Shown: positions 33,531 through 44,300, counted from the first letter of the stretch. The stretch: 64,000 nucleotides of DNA from Athripsodes cinereus (GCA_947579605.1 OX388321.1:17599614-17663613), one strand, 5' to 3'. Numbers and translations: made by a program. The notes: generated by a model not told the origin, from the letters alone.

Positions 33531-33536
33531 GTAAGT
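33531..33536 (+). promoter_or_regulatory. 5' splice donor GTAAGT
   Basis: Consensus donor directly after the phase-2 codon fragment TC. An in-frame TAA falls within it, so the coding frame must leave by splicing here. Confidence 0.85.
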
Positions 33537-34790
33537 ACCCATTGTTATTTTATATTTTTCTCTGATGTAGCAATTTTAACATTTTATATTTTCGTTTAGT
33601 CGTAAAATAAATTGTATTTTTAACATCTTCATTATTGCTACAGACGATGATATTTTCAAAATACTCTCGAACTTTAATGAGTCTGTCAGAAAATGTATAG
33701 GAGTAATTATTTTTTTCTTGGTATTTGAAACGAGCAAGAAAATTTAACGATAGGAATGTAGACGCAGTTTGACATATTACTTGTAATTTTATACAGAATG
33801 AACACATCAACAATAATATAGGTACTATTAGTTACGAGTATATATAGATAGATATAAAAATACGTCACTCGTGTCGACACGTTTATAAATTTCCGAGGTA
33901 TTTGTTGTAAAAACTAAATAGTCTCCTACATCAACGTATTTTTTTTTCATTTTGTAAGAAAAAAATTTTTAGTTGTTGGATATTAAATTCTCGATAGCCT
34001 GTATTATACAAAATTCTTTTGACACTGTTAAAAATTATTTGAATGTCATATCTGTTATTAATAGAAAGAGCACAGTGTTATTGTTTACTACATATAGCTA
34101 ATTAATTATTTAATCTAGGTATTTGTAGATGTTGTCGTGATGGTATAGATGATTTTATTTTGCGATTTGCGAAGATGTGTAACAATCTGAGTAGAGAATC
34201 GGTCAGAATGGAGTACATAGTTTGTGTGCTCTTTGTGCGTAGTCTGTGCTATCAAAATGAAAATGTAAAAGTAAATAATTAAATGGTATAGGTACGTCAT
34301 GACGTGCGTTAATTAAACATCTAAAGTATCGTAATACATATTGTTGTAATGAGATTGTGTTTGATAAGGGTAAATTGAAGATGTTGATCATAGAACAGAT
34401 TACTAACTAGTTGGTATAATAGACAATAATGAGCCGATATATCTATTTCTCTTATTAATAATATTTGAAACCGTTTATAAGTATGCATTTTTTTAAATAA
34501 AGGTCGAGGAACCTTGCATCCTTTGTGTCACTGCGACCATAATAAATGTATTGTGACATTCTTCTGTATAATATCTCACTCTCAAGACCCACGATTTGTC
34601 TTGGTGCGAGAAGCCTCACCTTTATAGAGGATGTGGGTAGATGTTTCGTTATTTCCACGTCATCGCACAAAATCTGCAGACGGGAGTATCTGACAGTCCA
34701 ATTTTCATCATGTGTTTCCGTAGTTTGCAGTTTCCCCTCAAGGTCTTGGTTAGAATCCATACACATTTATACAATAAGTATGCATACAGG
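33537..34790. other. Intronic AT-rich DNA (inferred)
   Basis: Lies downstream of the donor with no matching acceptor plus exon recognised. Nothing else seen. Confidence 0.5.
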
Positions 34791-34968
34791 TTTTTTTAAA
34801 AGATATATCTGGGTTTTTGTAATAAACCCAAATACAACCTTATACACCTTTCACAGTAAGCTACTAAAAGCTTGTGTCGTGAAAGGGGAGTTTGCCGGCA
34901 CCTGGTATCGAACCACGGACCCCATGTTCACGAGGCCGAGACTCTACCTCCAGGCTACCGACGAACTC
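34791..34968 (-). mobile_element. SINE-A, tRNA-derived SINE
   Basis: Full-length minus-strand copy. The head 'gtcggtagcctggaggtagag' and B box (ggttcgatacc, one change from the ideal) are clear. Flanks gtatgcata (34778-34786) and gtatcata (34969-34976) may be a decayed target duplication. Long open frames on both strands here (34546-34977 and its neighbours) simply cross the SINE. Confidence 0.85.
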
Positions 34969-35706
34969 GTATCATAGTATTGATAGGATAACCAATACCC
35001 TCTGTAGAAACTTGCATCCATTGGTTATTCTTGGATAGATTGCCTACTCTGTTGAATAAATACTTTAAATAACTAGAAAATATTCGTGATAATAGTTTAT
35101 AGAGTAGGTACTTAAATCCACCAAAACAGGGTCGAAATTATATAAATTAAATTAAAAAGCTTTTTCGATAAACGAGGAAAGCTACTACTTTTTGAGCGAT
35201 GTCTTGTAATATAAAGCTAGTTATGAATTTATATATAATTATAATTATGTAATGTGATTTACTGAATACAGCTTATCTAAGTATGTATTATCATTGTTTA
35301 ATGAGAGTTTCATAATATTTGGTATTGTATAACAATTCGTTAACTAAACATCGAGCGATACAATCAAATAAACAGGATTATTTAAATTAATACTCAATAA
35401 TTCTACTACTTATGATGGATTAGGTGAGTACATCAACAGATTATCTATTAAGGATGAGTTGAGTACAAATTATATAATTCCTAATTAAATTATAGTAGGA
35501 ACTCGGGTGAGTTTAAATTAGCGCACTTATACATATTATATAATTATACAATGTGTATCCAAATTTGTTATTATAGGTACATAAAGTTATCGCGAAAGTT
35601 GAAATTGTCTCTATATTATATTTAATACTAAGTTTTGACTAAATTAAAACTATTGTACTATTCAAATAAGTCAATTTTTCAAACTAAAACGTCAGTTTTA
35701 TTTAAA
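34969..35706. other. AT-rich DNA, nothing recognised
   Basis: No gene or bounded element seen. Confidence 0.5.
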
Positions 35707-35898
35707 TTCGTCGGTAGCCTGGAGGTAGAGTCTTCAGCCTCATGAACAAGGGGTCCGTGGTTCGATACCAGGTGCCGGCAAACCCCCCTTTCACGACACA
35801 AGCTTTTAGTAGCTAACCTACTGTGAAATGATAAGGTTGTATTTGGGTTTATAACAAAAACCCAGATACCTATATCTTTTTTTTTAAAAAAAAAAAAC
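35707..35898 (+). mobile_element. SINE-A, tRNA-derived SINE with long A tract
   Basis: Plus-strand full-length copy, oriented opposite to the one at 34791-34968, so the two could pair in a transcript. A-box-like 'tagcctggagg' near 35715-35725, B box ggttcgatacc at 35759-35769, conserved body, then a T run and an A run at the 3' end (about 35876-35898). Confidence 0.87.
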
Positions 35899-36427
35899 AA
35901 TATAATTGATCATAATATATTTTGCATAAGTATAATGATTTCATAATAAATGTATTAGTTTTAATAACGTTATTATATCAAATTCATGTCTAATAATACA
36001 ATCAAGCGTTATGTTATAATGTTATGATGTTTTTTTCTTTTGTTAATTAACCTCCATTTTATTACTTTCAATATTAATTAATAATGTATTTTAGCATTAT
36101 CTTGAAAAATGATTGAAAAATAAACAAACATAAAATATTTGTCAGATTCATGGAGTGCCTACTAGGTATATGTAAAGCTTTCAAATCAGGACTTCTAAAC
36201 TCTAGAGAATAAAAAGTGTTGAGAAATTTTCTATGTCAGATGTTTAGTAGAATAACGAAGCTGAGACTAATACATTTTTAATCCAGAATATCTTAAATTT
36301 CAACGGTGATATGTATCCCTTCGCTTAAATTTAGCTTATTTTCTTATATCTATACTTGATCTACTGGCTACGTTACTTGTAGATACTTAGATAGATATAT
36401 TTTAGCTAAGACTGGTCCGCTTTTTAT
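35899..36427. other. AT-rich DNA with a family C scrap
   Basis: A short trace near 36356-36395 ('gatctactggctacg') resembles the 3' end of family C. Nothing else recognised. Confidence 0.4.
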
Positions 36428-36431
36428 TTAA

Positions 36432-37082
36432 CCCTTTCAACACTGCATTTTATTTCTTCAGAAAATGATTAATTTTTACTGGTCTGTACTTTTTATTACA
36501 GAAAATGGCATAAAAATATGATTGATAATATTTTTTTTTTATTTTAGGAGTTTTCAGCTGGGATAGCATAGATCCCTGTAGTATGTTATGGTAGGGATAT
36601 TTTTATCCCAGCAGTTCTTCATTAGATTTCTTCGTTCCCCTAAAACATACCATAAATTACTGCTGGGATATAAACGACACCTACGAAAAATACTACTGGG
36701 ATTTTTTTTATCCCAACACTTAGAAAATATAAAATATTTGTATTTATTATTATAAACTTTATTGATATTTAATAAAATAACATCAATTTGAACTTACCTC
36801 GACATATTGTAACATTTTTTTATAGTTTTATTAGCAAAATGAATGAAATATTAGGTAAAATGTTTGCGCAATCACACCTCTATCGCACTACTATTGACAC
36901 TGAACAGGCATGAACCTGTTAATACACTACAGTTACTGTACCTACTACTAACTTCACAATATAAAGATAATACCATAAATTACTGGAATACGCATATTCC
37001 ATACATTTTGGGTCAAAAATAATATAGAAATAATTTTTCAAAAATGTTTGGGATATTAAATATCCCTGCAGTGTTGAAAGGG
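36432..37082. mobile_element. piggyBac-like non-autonomous element (MITE), 651 bp
   Basis: Both ends abut TTAA (36428-36431 and 37083-37086), the target of piggyBac transposons. The termini start ccctttcaacactgca and pair exactly with tgcagtgttgaaaggg, a perfect 16-bp inverted repeat with the CCCT start that is usual in this superfamily. The interior carries repeats of 'atcccagcagt' in both orientations between about 36555 and 36720, which may be transposase-binding subterminal repeats. No transposase remains. Confidence 0.88.
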
Positions 37083-37213
37083 TTAAATAGACGTATACTT
37101 TGTTCTAAATACATAATCCTGATCTTGGTTTCGACCCTGATATTATTTTAATAATTTCGTGAACTTATGCTTACCTAATAACGGTAGTTTAAATGAAATG
37201 TTAGGTATTTACT

Positions 37214-37225
37214 CCAAATCATAAT
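37214..37225. repeat. 12-bp direct repeat flanking a hairpin insert
   Basis: ccaaatcataat, repeated exactly at 37430-37441, bordering the inverted repeat 37271-37428. Confidence 0.7.
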
Positions 37226-37270
37226 TGTTGAAGGGTGTTTGTGTTCACACTGTGAAAATTCATATTGAAT

Positions 37271-37428
37271 AATTTATAAATAATTAAAAATACTGTTATA
37301 TTTTGAGAATGCCGAATTGAGAATTTTGAGAAAAACACTCTTGAGAATGCCCATTGAAGTGGGCGAAAATGTTATAGTTTAAATAAATATAGTGAAAATA
37401 TAACAGTGTTTTTAATTATTAATAAATT
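37271..37428. repeat. Inverted repeat with 34-bp arms
   Basis: Arms 37271-37304 and 37395-37428 pair with about two or three mismatches (core aaaatataacagtgtt). The whole lies between exact 12-bp direct repeats (37214-37225, 37430-37441), so 37226-37429 may be one inserted unit of 204 bp. Confidence 0.75.
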
Positions 37429-37574
37429 ACCAAATCATAATGAAACGTATGTAGATCATATTTCTTATAATTTGAAACTACGCAAACTTGAGAAGAAGAA
37501 TTTGTGGAGTATATATGGAGTATACAGCTGCAATACATAGTGACTATTTGAAAAAATTATAAAACCTTCTACAA

Positions 37575-37730
37575 GATGTAATAAATAAGATGGCTGAGTG
37601 GACAATACATGGGGGGCGCCCACACCGAGAATATCTCGACGATTTATGCGAGGATATGAACTGAGGATCGTACGAAGAGCTGAAGAGGGTCTCACAGTGG
37701 AAAGAAAGATGCAAAGCTTTGTGGAAGTAG
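37575..37730 (+). mobile_element. LINE reverse transcriptase C-terminal fragment
   Basis: Plus-strand reading gives 'GGRPHREYLDDLCEDMN' and, after a stop, 'GSYEELKRVSQWKERCKALWK' before the terminal stop. This matches the closing 'GRP...YLDD......Y.EL...' block of non-LTR reverse transcriptases. Confidence 0.7.
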
Positions 37731-39612
37731 GTACTTAATATAAGTGTTTTATTTTTATTAACATAATAAATAAACTTCCACCAAGTACCGCCGGTTGACA
37801 ATATTAACTACTGATTTGATTTATTTGGAATGAATGTTTTCGGGTACAATGTTGCCATTCTTAGTAATAAACTGAGACATATATTTGTTTGAAGTTGATT
37901 ATCCAACATCATACCTAACTTTCATGTGTGAGTTAAAAACAATACGAGTTTGGGAACCCCGGGTATAGGTGTAGTTATATAGGTAAATACATTATTCATC
38001 TGAATTCGTAAAGAAATGTTTTGAATCGATGATAGAATAATATATTCAGCAGATCATGAAATTTCAATGAGCCTAACAATGTGTACTTATCTCTCTACAA
38101 AGCTCATGATCATGTGTGTGAGCTTACAAAGTACCGTGGGTGTGAGTTAGGCTGAAGCGTTGTTAGCGTATTGTGGTAGGTACCTACACATAATATTATA
38201 CCAGATAGGTATTGTTTTTTTATGATACAAGGTCCGTTTGAAAACTATCCAGCATGATTATATTAAAGTGTTTTTTGGTAAAAATATCTCCGTTAAATAG
38301 ATGTCCACTGTAGGTATATATAAATCAAAAATTTTCAAACCGTTCTTATCATTTCTTCGGCATTGATAAAATTCTTCCATTTGACGAGGTCATAAACTTG
38401 AGAATTAAAAAAAAAACAAATGAGAGTTACTCTTTTTTATACAACAAAACCTTTTCTGATCAACATTGGTTGGGAAAATATTAATATACTTTACTAAGGT
38501 TTGTAGAATATCATAAAATAAATAAATTTTAGTGTTCCGATGCTTCCGAATTTGTTTAGGCTAGTTTAAGTGCACTACCCATGGTACGTTCACCAATCTC
38601 AACAATTTCTGTTTCAAACCACTATGTTCTACATCAGTTGGGCATACATGTCAACTAACAGCAACCATCTTTATGACTGTGTTCGAAGTTGTTTATAATC
38701 TGATTCTATCTATTTCTACTGTTGGTTGTTCTGATAAGGTATCTGTTGAGTAATATTTTTAATGTTTTTACTCATGCAGGTGTAAAAATCCAGTAAAATG
38801 CGAAAACGACGTTTAACATTTAAAATTTTGATCTGCTTCAAAATAATTTTTTCTCTCTGAAAGGCTAGAAACTTATAGAATGGCTTTCGTGTGTATTGTA
38901 TGTACTATCATCCCATAGGAAGCGTATTACTGAATTATCACGATTCAATGAAGAAGATATTGAGTACTGATGCTAACATATCAAAATGTATCTCCTTCGA
39001 ATCTAATGATAAAAGTTGCCTACCTTAACTTACCTACATAATTCGGGACATAAACAAAGACATAAAATATTTTATATCATTCTTGTGATATTTTTATGGA
39101 TTTGGTGATATAGCGTTTTGATAAGACGTATATCGTTATAATATTTCGGTAATATTTTTATAGTTTTTCGTAAAACTATAACGATTGGTTTGCAAGAGGT
39201 TTGGTACCTACTGAAATTGATACTCAAAACCAAATAAATCATTATGATAGAAAACTACTTCTTTCTACTTATGATAATTAACTTTTTTAGCAGTTTTTTC
39301 TTGGTATGTGGATGTTTATCTATTTACGTAACATTTATATACCTACATAGAAGCATTAGTCAACTGTTGACACAGCATTAAGGCATCATAGAGCGAGCCT
39401 TATTCGGACTGTTTTATGCTGTATTGTCTATGATTGATACTAATATGATTTGTCTATGTATTAGCATATCTCTCTCTTTAAAGATCTCCAAATAAAAAAG
39501 TCCCGTTTTTGAATCGCTCCGTGTTTTAATTGAAAACTCACAGACATTTTCTCCACCTAGAGGATTTAAACACAACTATGAACATTCTTGAATGCACATA
39601 ATGTTTGAATGA
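37731..39612. other. AT-rich DNA with a foldback F fragment
   Basis: Apart from 38535-38615 (separate entry) nothing was recognised. Confidence 0.45.
38535..38615 (-). repeat. Foldback family F fragment
   Basis: Reverse-complement match to 3370-3460: blocks 'cgatgcttccgaatt', 'tttaggctagtttaag', 'catggtacgttcaccaat'. One arm only. Confidence 0.55.
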
Positions 39613-39624
39613 ATTAGTTACTTA

Positions 39625-39882
39625 CTATACTACTACTATTACTATACCATCACGGCATATCCCACAAGTGGGGTAGCCAGCAGACCAGCTGCATGTAAGA
39701 AACATGCAAGCTGTCCTCTTCGTGCCAATATAAAATCAAGACATCCAGAATGGGTGGCAAACCTCATCGCTGAATTCAAGATGTACAATGTCTTAATTTT
39801 TTCGAACACCTGCCTTTTACAGGACACTCGAAAACTTACAGAGAAGAGTGGGAGACCAATTCTTTACCGGGTGCTCCACGGG
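39625..39882 (-). mobile_element. Family C SINE-like element, apparently full length
   Basis: A 258-bp minus-strand copy bounded by an exact 12-bp duplication, attagttactta, at 39613-39624 and 39883-39894. Its 5' end (right) reads 'cccgtggagcacccggtaaag', its 3' end (left) carries a (TAG)n tail. No tRNA-like A and B boxes and no protein were recognised, so the promoter and origin are unknown. It gives the family's limits together with 40247-40510. Confidence 0.85.
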
Positions 39883-39942
39883 ATTAGTTACTTATCTTTT
39901 TGATATTGTGATTTTGAAAGAAAGTTATTTTTTCAATCTATC

Positions 39943-40141
39943 TATACCATCACGCCATATTCCTTAAGTGAAATAGCAAACATACAGTTTGTCTTCTCCA
40001 TGCCAATAAAAAATAAGTAACTCAGGATACGCGTCATACTTGTCCGCCGCATTTCATTTCTTATTCGTGATGATTTATGAAGGCTTTCGAAAACTTACAA
40101 AAAATAGTGTGAGATCGACTCCTTGCTAGAAAATCCACGGA
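39943..40141 (-). repeat. Family C SINE-like copy, decayed
   Basis: Same orientation as the preceding copy. Blocks 'ataccatcacgccatatt', 'catgccaataaaaaataag' and 'tttcgaaaacttac' are clear, with an unrelated stretch in the middle. Confidence 0.7.
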
Positions 40142-40246
40142 ACAAATGAAATGATAAAATATTTTTTTGGTTCACGGTTATGAAATCTTTGGCAGAATCA
40201 AAACTTTCTATGAATAATAATATTAAACTGTAGTTATAATTTAATT

Positions 40247-40510
40247 TCTATCCCGTGGAGCACCCGGTAAAGAATTGGTCTCCCACTCTTCTGCGTAAGT
40301 TTTCGAGTGTCCTGTAAAAGGCAGGTGTTCGAAAAAAATAAGACATTTTACATCTTAAATTCATCGATGAGGTTTGCCACCCATCCTGAATGTCTTGATT
40401 TTATATTGGCACGAAGAGGACAGCTTGCATGTTTCTTACATGCAGCTGATCTGCTGGCTACCCCACTTGTGGGATATGCCGTGATGGTATAGTAGTAGTA
40501 GTAGTAGTAG
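40247..40510 (+). mobile_element. Family C SINE-like element, apparently full length
   Basis: A 264-bp copy bounded by an exact 12-bp duplication, tataatttaatt, at 40235-40246 and 40511-40522. It ends in at least six TAG units. It is inverted relative to 39625-39882 and highly similar to it, so the pair forms an inverted repeat with a 364-bp spacer. The open frame 40307-40492 mirrors the one in the other copy (both start 'MSCKRQVFEK'), but the reading is opened by shared sequence and shows no domain. Confidence 0.88.
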
Positions 40511-40522
40511 TATAATTTAATT

Positions 40523-41141
40523 ATAAATAAGTTATGTAGAACTGAAGAAATAAAAATTCGAGTAATGTGAATTATCAGAATCGGGTGTATCTAATTAATT
40601 CATGAGAAATATATTTCTATCGTGTCAATTACTGAGCAATTAAATTAATCAGTTCGAAGATGTATGTAATACAAAATTAATTAATTAATTACAATAGAAT
40701 CGATGGTTTTGACAGTTGTAATTAGTAAGTTCTTTAGTTTGAATAGGAAGGTACTGTCTACTTGTACTTCATTATTCACAGAATATTATGTTGGTAACAG
40801 TTGATGGAGTTCTTTGATGTTCGTACATGCAGCTACTATTGTTGATTGTCATAAATTATGAACTCATTATAGTCATTACATTGTTTCCTATATTTGGCTT
40901 CAGTTTGGAAACTTTATCAAATGATGGCTTTATTGATATCACAATAGTTAATTAACTTTCATGGCGCATATTCGGATCATTCACTTTGGGAGGATCTTTT
41001 GATGATGGATGCAAGAGAGAAAATGATTATGAGAATGACTGCCAAGTGTTTTTGAATGCCACAAATGCTACATATTTCAACGTATGCCTGAATGTGTGGA
41101 TCTCGTAGATCTGTAGAGTTGGAGAATGATATTACTCGTAG
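40523..41141. other. AT-rich DNA, nothing recognised
   Basis: No gene or bounded element seen. Confidence 0.5.
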
Positions 41142-41662
41142 TAGGCCTAGTCAAAACACATTTAAGCGTTACGTTTTCGTTTCGTTTTCGTTCAAACGCG
41201 GACGACGTTGCGAGAACGCGTCCATTTCCGTAGCTACTTGTGTATTTTAGCTACGAAAATTGGTAATTAAATTGCACATGTTGGCCATTGTATCTGTTGT
41301 AATATCTGCAATCTTGTAACAATTTTACTTGTTATTAATATACTTTTATACTGGAACCAATTATCTAAATTATCCGTATTTTATTTTTATTAGGAATGCA
41401 ATCACTAATAATTATTTTTAAATTTTTCACACCTGACACCATGTTATGTGGTGTATTTTAATTAAAAGAGAAGAAGTTATTTTCACACAGTTTATTCGTT
41501 CTACAGTTATACAAGAAAAGAGGCCTGTCATGTGAATGACAACAATTATATGCCTGAAACTTCTTGGTGTTGTCAACATACAAATATACAACAGACACGT
41601 TCTCGCAACCTTGTCTTGTTTGAACGAAAACGTAACGCTTAAATGTGTTTTGACTAGGCCCA
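41142..41662. mobile_element. Foldback family G, long copy
   Basis: Begins taggcctagtcaaaacacat and ends in the complement (gtgttttgactaggccca), with arms that include 'aagcgttacgttttcg' and 'acgttgcgagaacgcg'. Both arms match those of the 179-bp copy at 60022-60200, but here about 340 bp of unrelated AT-rich DNA separates them. No clear target duplication. Confidence 0.75.
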
Positions 41663-41904
41663 CTGTTGTTGCTTAGTGGATTTGACAATAGAGGTATTAG
41701 AACTACCTATAATAAAAATACAAATAGACGCCTGACAAAAGTAAGGATGAATAGGAGTCGTCAAATATCCGGGAAAGAGATTATTTCAACATTAGTGGAC
41801 TTTGATTTTATACCCACAAAATCCTCGACAGCTCGAAAGATGTTTTTATCCCACATCTTTCCACAACAGATTTAATACTAAAGGTTTTTTAAGTAATTAT
41901 TATA
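41663..41904. other. Unassigned DNA
   Basis: An open frame at 41666-41875 shows no domain. Confidence 0.4.
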
Positions 41905-41985
41905 ATAACACTTTATTGATCAAAAAATCATGAGCAATTAGCGGACTTGCAACATCTTCCAGCTTACCAATGTAATACTCGTATG
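41905..41985 (-). repeat. LINE 3'-end fragment
   Basis: On the minus strand it reads 'gctggaagatgttgcaagtccgc' then 'caataaagtgttattataat', the same 3' UTR type as 10028-10352. Confidence 0.55.
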
Positions 41986-42499
41986 TGATATTGTGTTGAT
42001 AATGTATGTAATTAATGCTAATTGTGAGCAATTAATTATGACAGTCTTAGCCTTAAGTGGATCATTATGTATGTCATAATTAATGTTTCCTGTAATGAAT
42101 ACTTTAAAATGAAGGACTAAGCACCGTAAAGGAACTATTTAGGATGAATCAATCATATTATAGATGTTAGGTTATTATTGAACGCCTTGAGCATCGTGGA
42201 TAAAACTTTCTAGTACAAAATCCGATCTCGAAGTTTTATGAATGTTGTAGAAAGAAAATATTGTATTGCTGAATTACTCTGAATCAAAGAACCTTATTTC
42301 TAAGAAGAATGTTTAAGAGCGAATCATGTTATCGACTCAGGAATCTTTAATCTAGAAAAGATGTGAAATATAACGTAAGTCTCTTGATAATATCCACCAA
42401 AATCAGGAGACAGTTACTTATTGAATTTACCACACAGTTTGTGTAGCATATTCCATTTAGTAACTGTCTCTTGAAAAGCTGTGTAGAGGATTCCATAAG

Positions 42500-42800
42500 T
42501 AATACTATTATTATACCCTCACGCTGGGTCCCAAGTGGGGTAGGAAGAGAGAACAGGACGTCAAACAGATCTATCTTTACACACTTCCTACACATTCATA
42601 CAGTTTCTCATACACGCACGTCGGTTCCTCTTACTCAACACACCCTTTCTTTCAGACAAGTATATCCACTTTGTCATTCTTGCCTCGTTCATTCATTCAA
42701 CATTTCCAAACCACCGTAGTTTATTCACGCGCATTCTGTCCACAACACTCTTCTTGCATCCACTCATTCTTCTAATATCCTCATTCTTCCAGTAATATTA
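42500..42800 (-). mobile_element. LINE reverse transcriptase C-terminal fragment
   Basis: Minus-strand frames give 'RMSGCKKSVVDRMRVNKLRWFGNVE', 'RNRRACMRNCMNV' and 'VCKDRSV', an ending common in insect non-LTR elements. Frameshifts separate the blocks. Related to the weaker fragment at 31195-31510. Confidence 0.7.
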
Positions 42801-42893
42801 ATTACTTAATTAATAAAAATAATATAAGATATACTACGCAGATTTTTAAGACAGATCATATGCTACAAAATCTCTACATGAACTGTTAGTCTT

Positions 42894-43307
42894 TTTTTTT
42901 TATTATTGGCGATGCATCCTTGTTTGGATGATTTCCGCCATTTATAATCATGGGTTTATTATTTCAGGTTATAACTATAGATTAAACTAATTAGTTCAAT
43001 AATGAGCAAAAGTGATCAATTCTTCAAAGTACAATGAAATTTTTCAGAACAAAATCAAACAACATTCCATACACCTTATCATCCTCTAAACCAAGCAGAT
43101 AGCTGATGTTAAGTGGGTATTCTACATTCTGAAGGGAGAAATACAAATCACCGCGGTCCCGAAGTGGGCACGCGAAAAAGACGTGGTCGAGAGTCTCATA
43201 ATCTGTACCACACTCACACTCAGAAATTGATGCGAGACCCAGTTTAAAGAGATGACTCTCCAATCTATGGTGATTGAATCGCATGCGCGAAATCGTGACA
43301 ATCTGGG
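42894..43307 (-). mobile_element. Jockey/I-like LINE tail with poly(A)
   Basis: Bounded by an exact 12-bp duplication, actgttagtctt, at 42882-42893 and 43308-43319. A poly(A) tail appears as a T run starting at 42894. The frame ending at 43024 gives 'MRFNHHRLESHLFKLGLA' followed by an intact Cys-Cys-His-Cys knuckle 'CECGTDYETLDHVFFACP', then 'ISYLLGLEDDKVYGMLFDFV'. This is the C-terminal domain after RNase H in Jockey/I-type ORF2 proteins. Strongly 5' truncated. Confidence 0.88.
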
Positions 43308-43504
43308 ACTGTTAGTCTTCAAGAAAAATAAAAAAAAACTTTATCTTACAATATAATATAGTACAGACAGGATTATTGCCTTCAGGATTTTTTTACAACC
43401 AACCAGTTGTATAAGTGAAATACATATTAATACTATCTTAACACATAAATTTGAACATCGTGCTTCAAAAATGAGGTAGTTGAAATATATGTCTAGTATA
43501 ATAA

Positions 43505-43740
43505 CGTCAAAAACTCTGTGGAGCCCCGGCAAATAATTGGTCTCCCACTCTATTCCATAAGTATTTGAGTATTCTGTAAAAGGCAGGTGTTCGAAAACAT
43601 AAAGACATTTAACATCTTAAGTTTAGCGATTACGTTTGCCACCCATCCTGAATGTCTTGATTTTTATTGACACGGAGAAGAAAGCTTGCTTGTTTTTTTA
43701 CATGCAGCTGGTCTGCTGGCTACCCCACTTGTGTGATATG
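43505..43740 (+). mobile_element. Family C SINE-like element, left part, split by a hAT element
   Basis: Runs from 'ctgtggagccccggcaaataattggtc' to 'acttgtgtgatatg'. The remaining 3' end with its (TAG)n tail continues at 44266-44300, after the 525-bp hAT insertion. Joining the two flanks gives the normal family C order. Confidence 0.85.
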
Positions 43741-44265
43741 CAGTGTTGCCAGGTGTTCGGTATTCTACCGAACCGTTCGGTATTTTAGCACCGTGTTCGG
43801 TGTTCGGTATGACAAAAATACCGAAGTATGGGCGGTTCGGTATTTTTTTTTTGATTAATTTTTCTCCCTAATAAACGACATAAGCCCTAACTTGAAACAG
43901 ATAATTAAAACAATAATGGCAGTACTAATGTAGTAATGCTTATGTGGAAAGAGTATTTAGGAATATGAATTATTTGTGGACGAACAGCCGTAATAAATTA
44001 AGTGTGGACATGGTGAAGGCTGAATTATGTATACGATGTAATATCAGATTGACATGTCGCGAAATGCATGGGGCGCAGTCAAACCAAATAAGACATTGCT
44101 GGAAGCGTGCATTAGTGAGAAAAAATATAATATTTATAAGTTAGGGTGGCTAGTTACTCTTATGCAATGGCACTTTGTATTTTAAGGTCATAATATAGAT
44201 CAACGATTAAAACTTTTTTTTTGCTCAATGTTCGGTATTTTTTTGGAAAAGACCTGGCAACCCTG
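43741..44265 (+). mobile_element. hAT-family element with internal deletion, 525 bp
   Basis: Inserted into family C with an exact 8-bp duplication, gtgatatg (43733-43740, 44266-44273). Ends: cagtgttgccaggt on the left and, in reverse, cagggttgccaggt on the right, a 14-bp inverted repeat with one mismatch. Near the left end, 'gttcggta' repeats occur several times in both orientations. The middle keeps the C-terminus of a transposase. Confidence 0.92.
43938..44144 (+). pseudogene. hAT transposase C-terminal (dimerisation) remnant
   Basis: The frame reads 'AYVERVFRNMNYLWTNSRNKL', 'SVDMVKAELCIRCNIRLTC', then runs to a stop at 44144. 'ERVF..MN....NSRNKLS' followed by a helix ending near Asn is the hATC dimerisation region of hAT transposases. 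The N-terminal DNA-binding and catalytic regions are absent, so it cannot act as a transposase by itself. Confidence 0.8.
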
Positions 44266-44300
44266 GTGATATGCCGTGATGTTAAAGTAGTAGTAGTAGG
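44266..44300 (+). repeat. Family C 3' end with (TAG)n, right of the hAT insertion
   Basis: 'gtgatatgccgtgatg' then 'gtagtagtag'; the 3' end of the copy interrupted at 43741-44265. Confidence 0.85.

Noticed and set aside
34546..34977. 143-codon open frame (+) and an overlapping minus-strand frame
   Set aside because: Both run through a SINE-A copy, and the rest has no domain. The frames are by-products of the repeat.
40307..40492. Shared 61-residue open frame (MSCKRQVFEK...) in both full-length family C copies
   Set aside because: The shared reading follows from the DNA identity of two recent copies. Older copies do not keep it, and the peptide has no domain.
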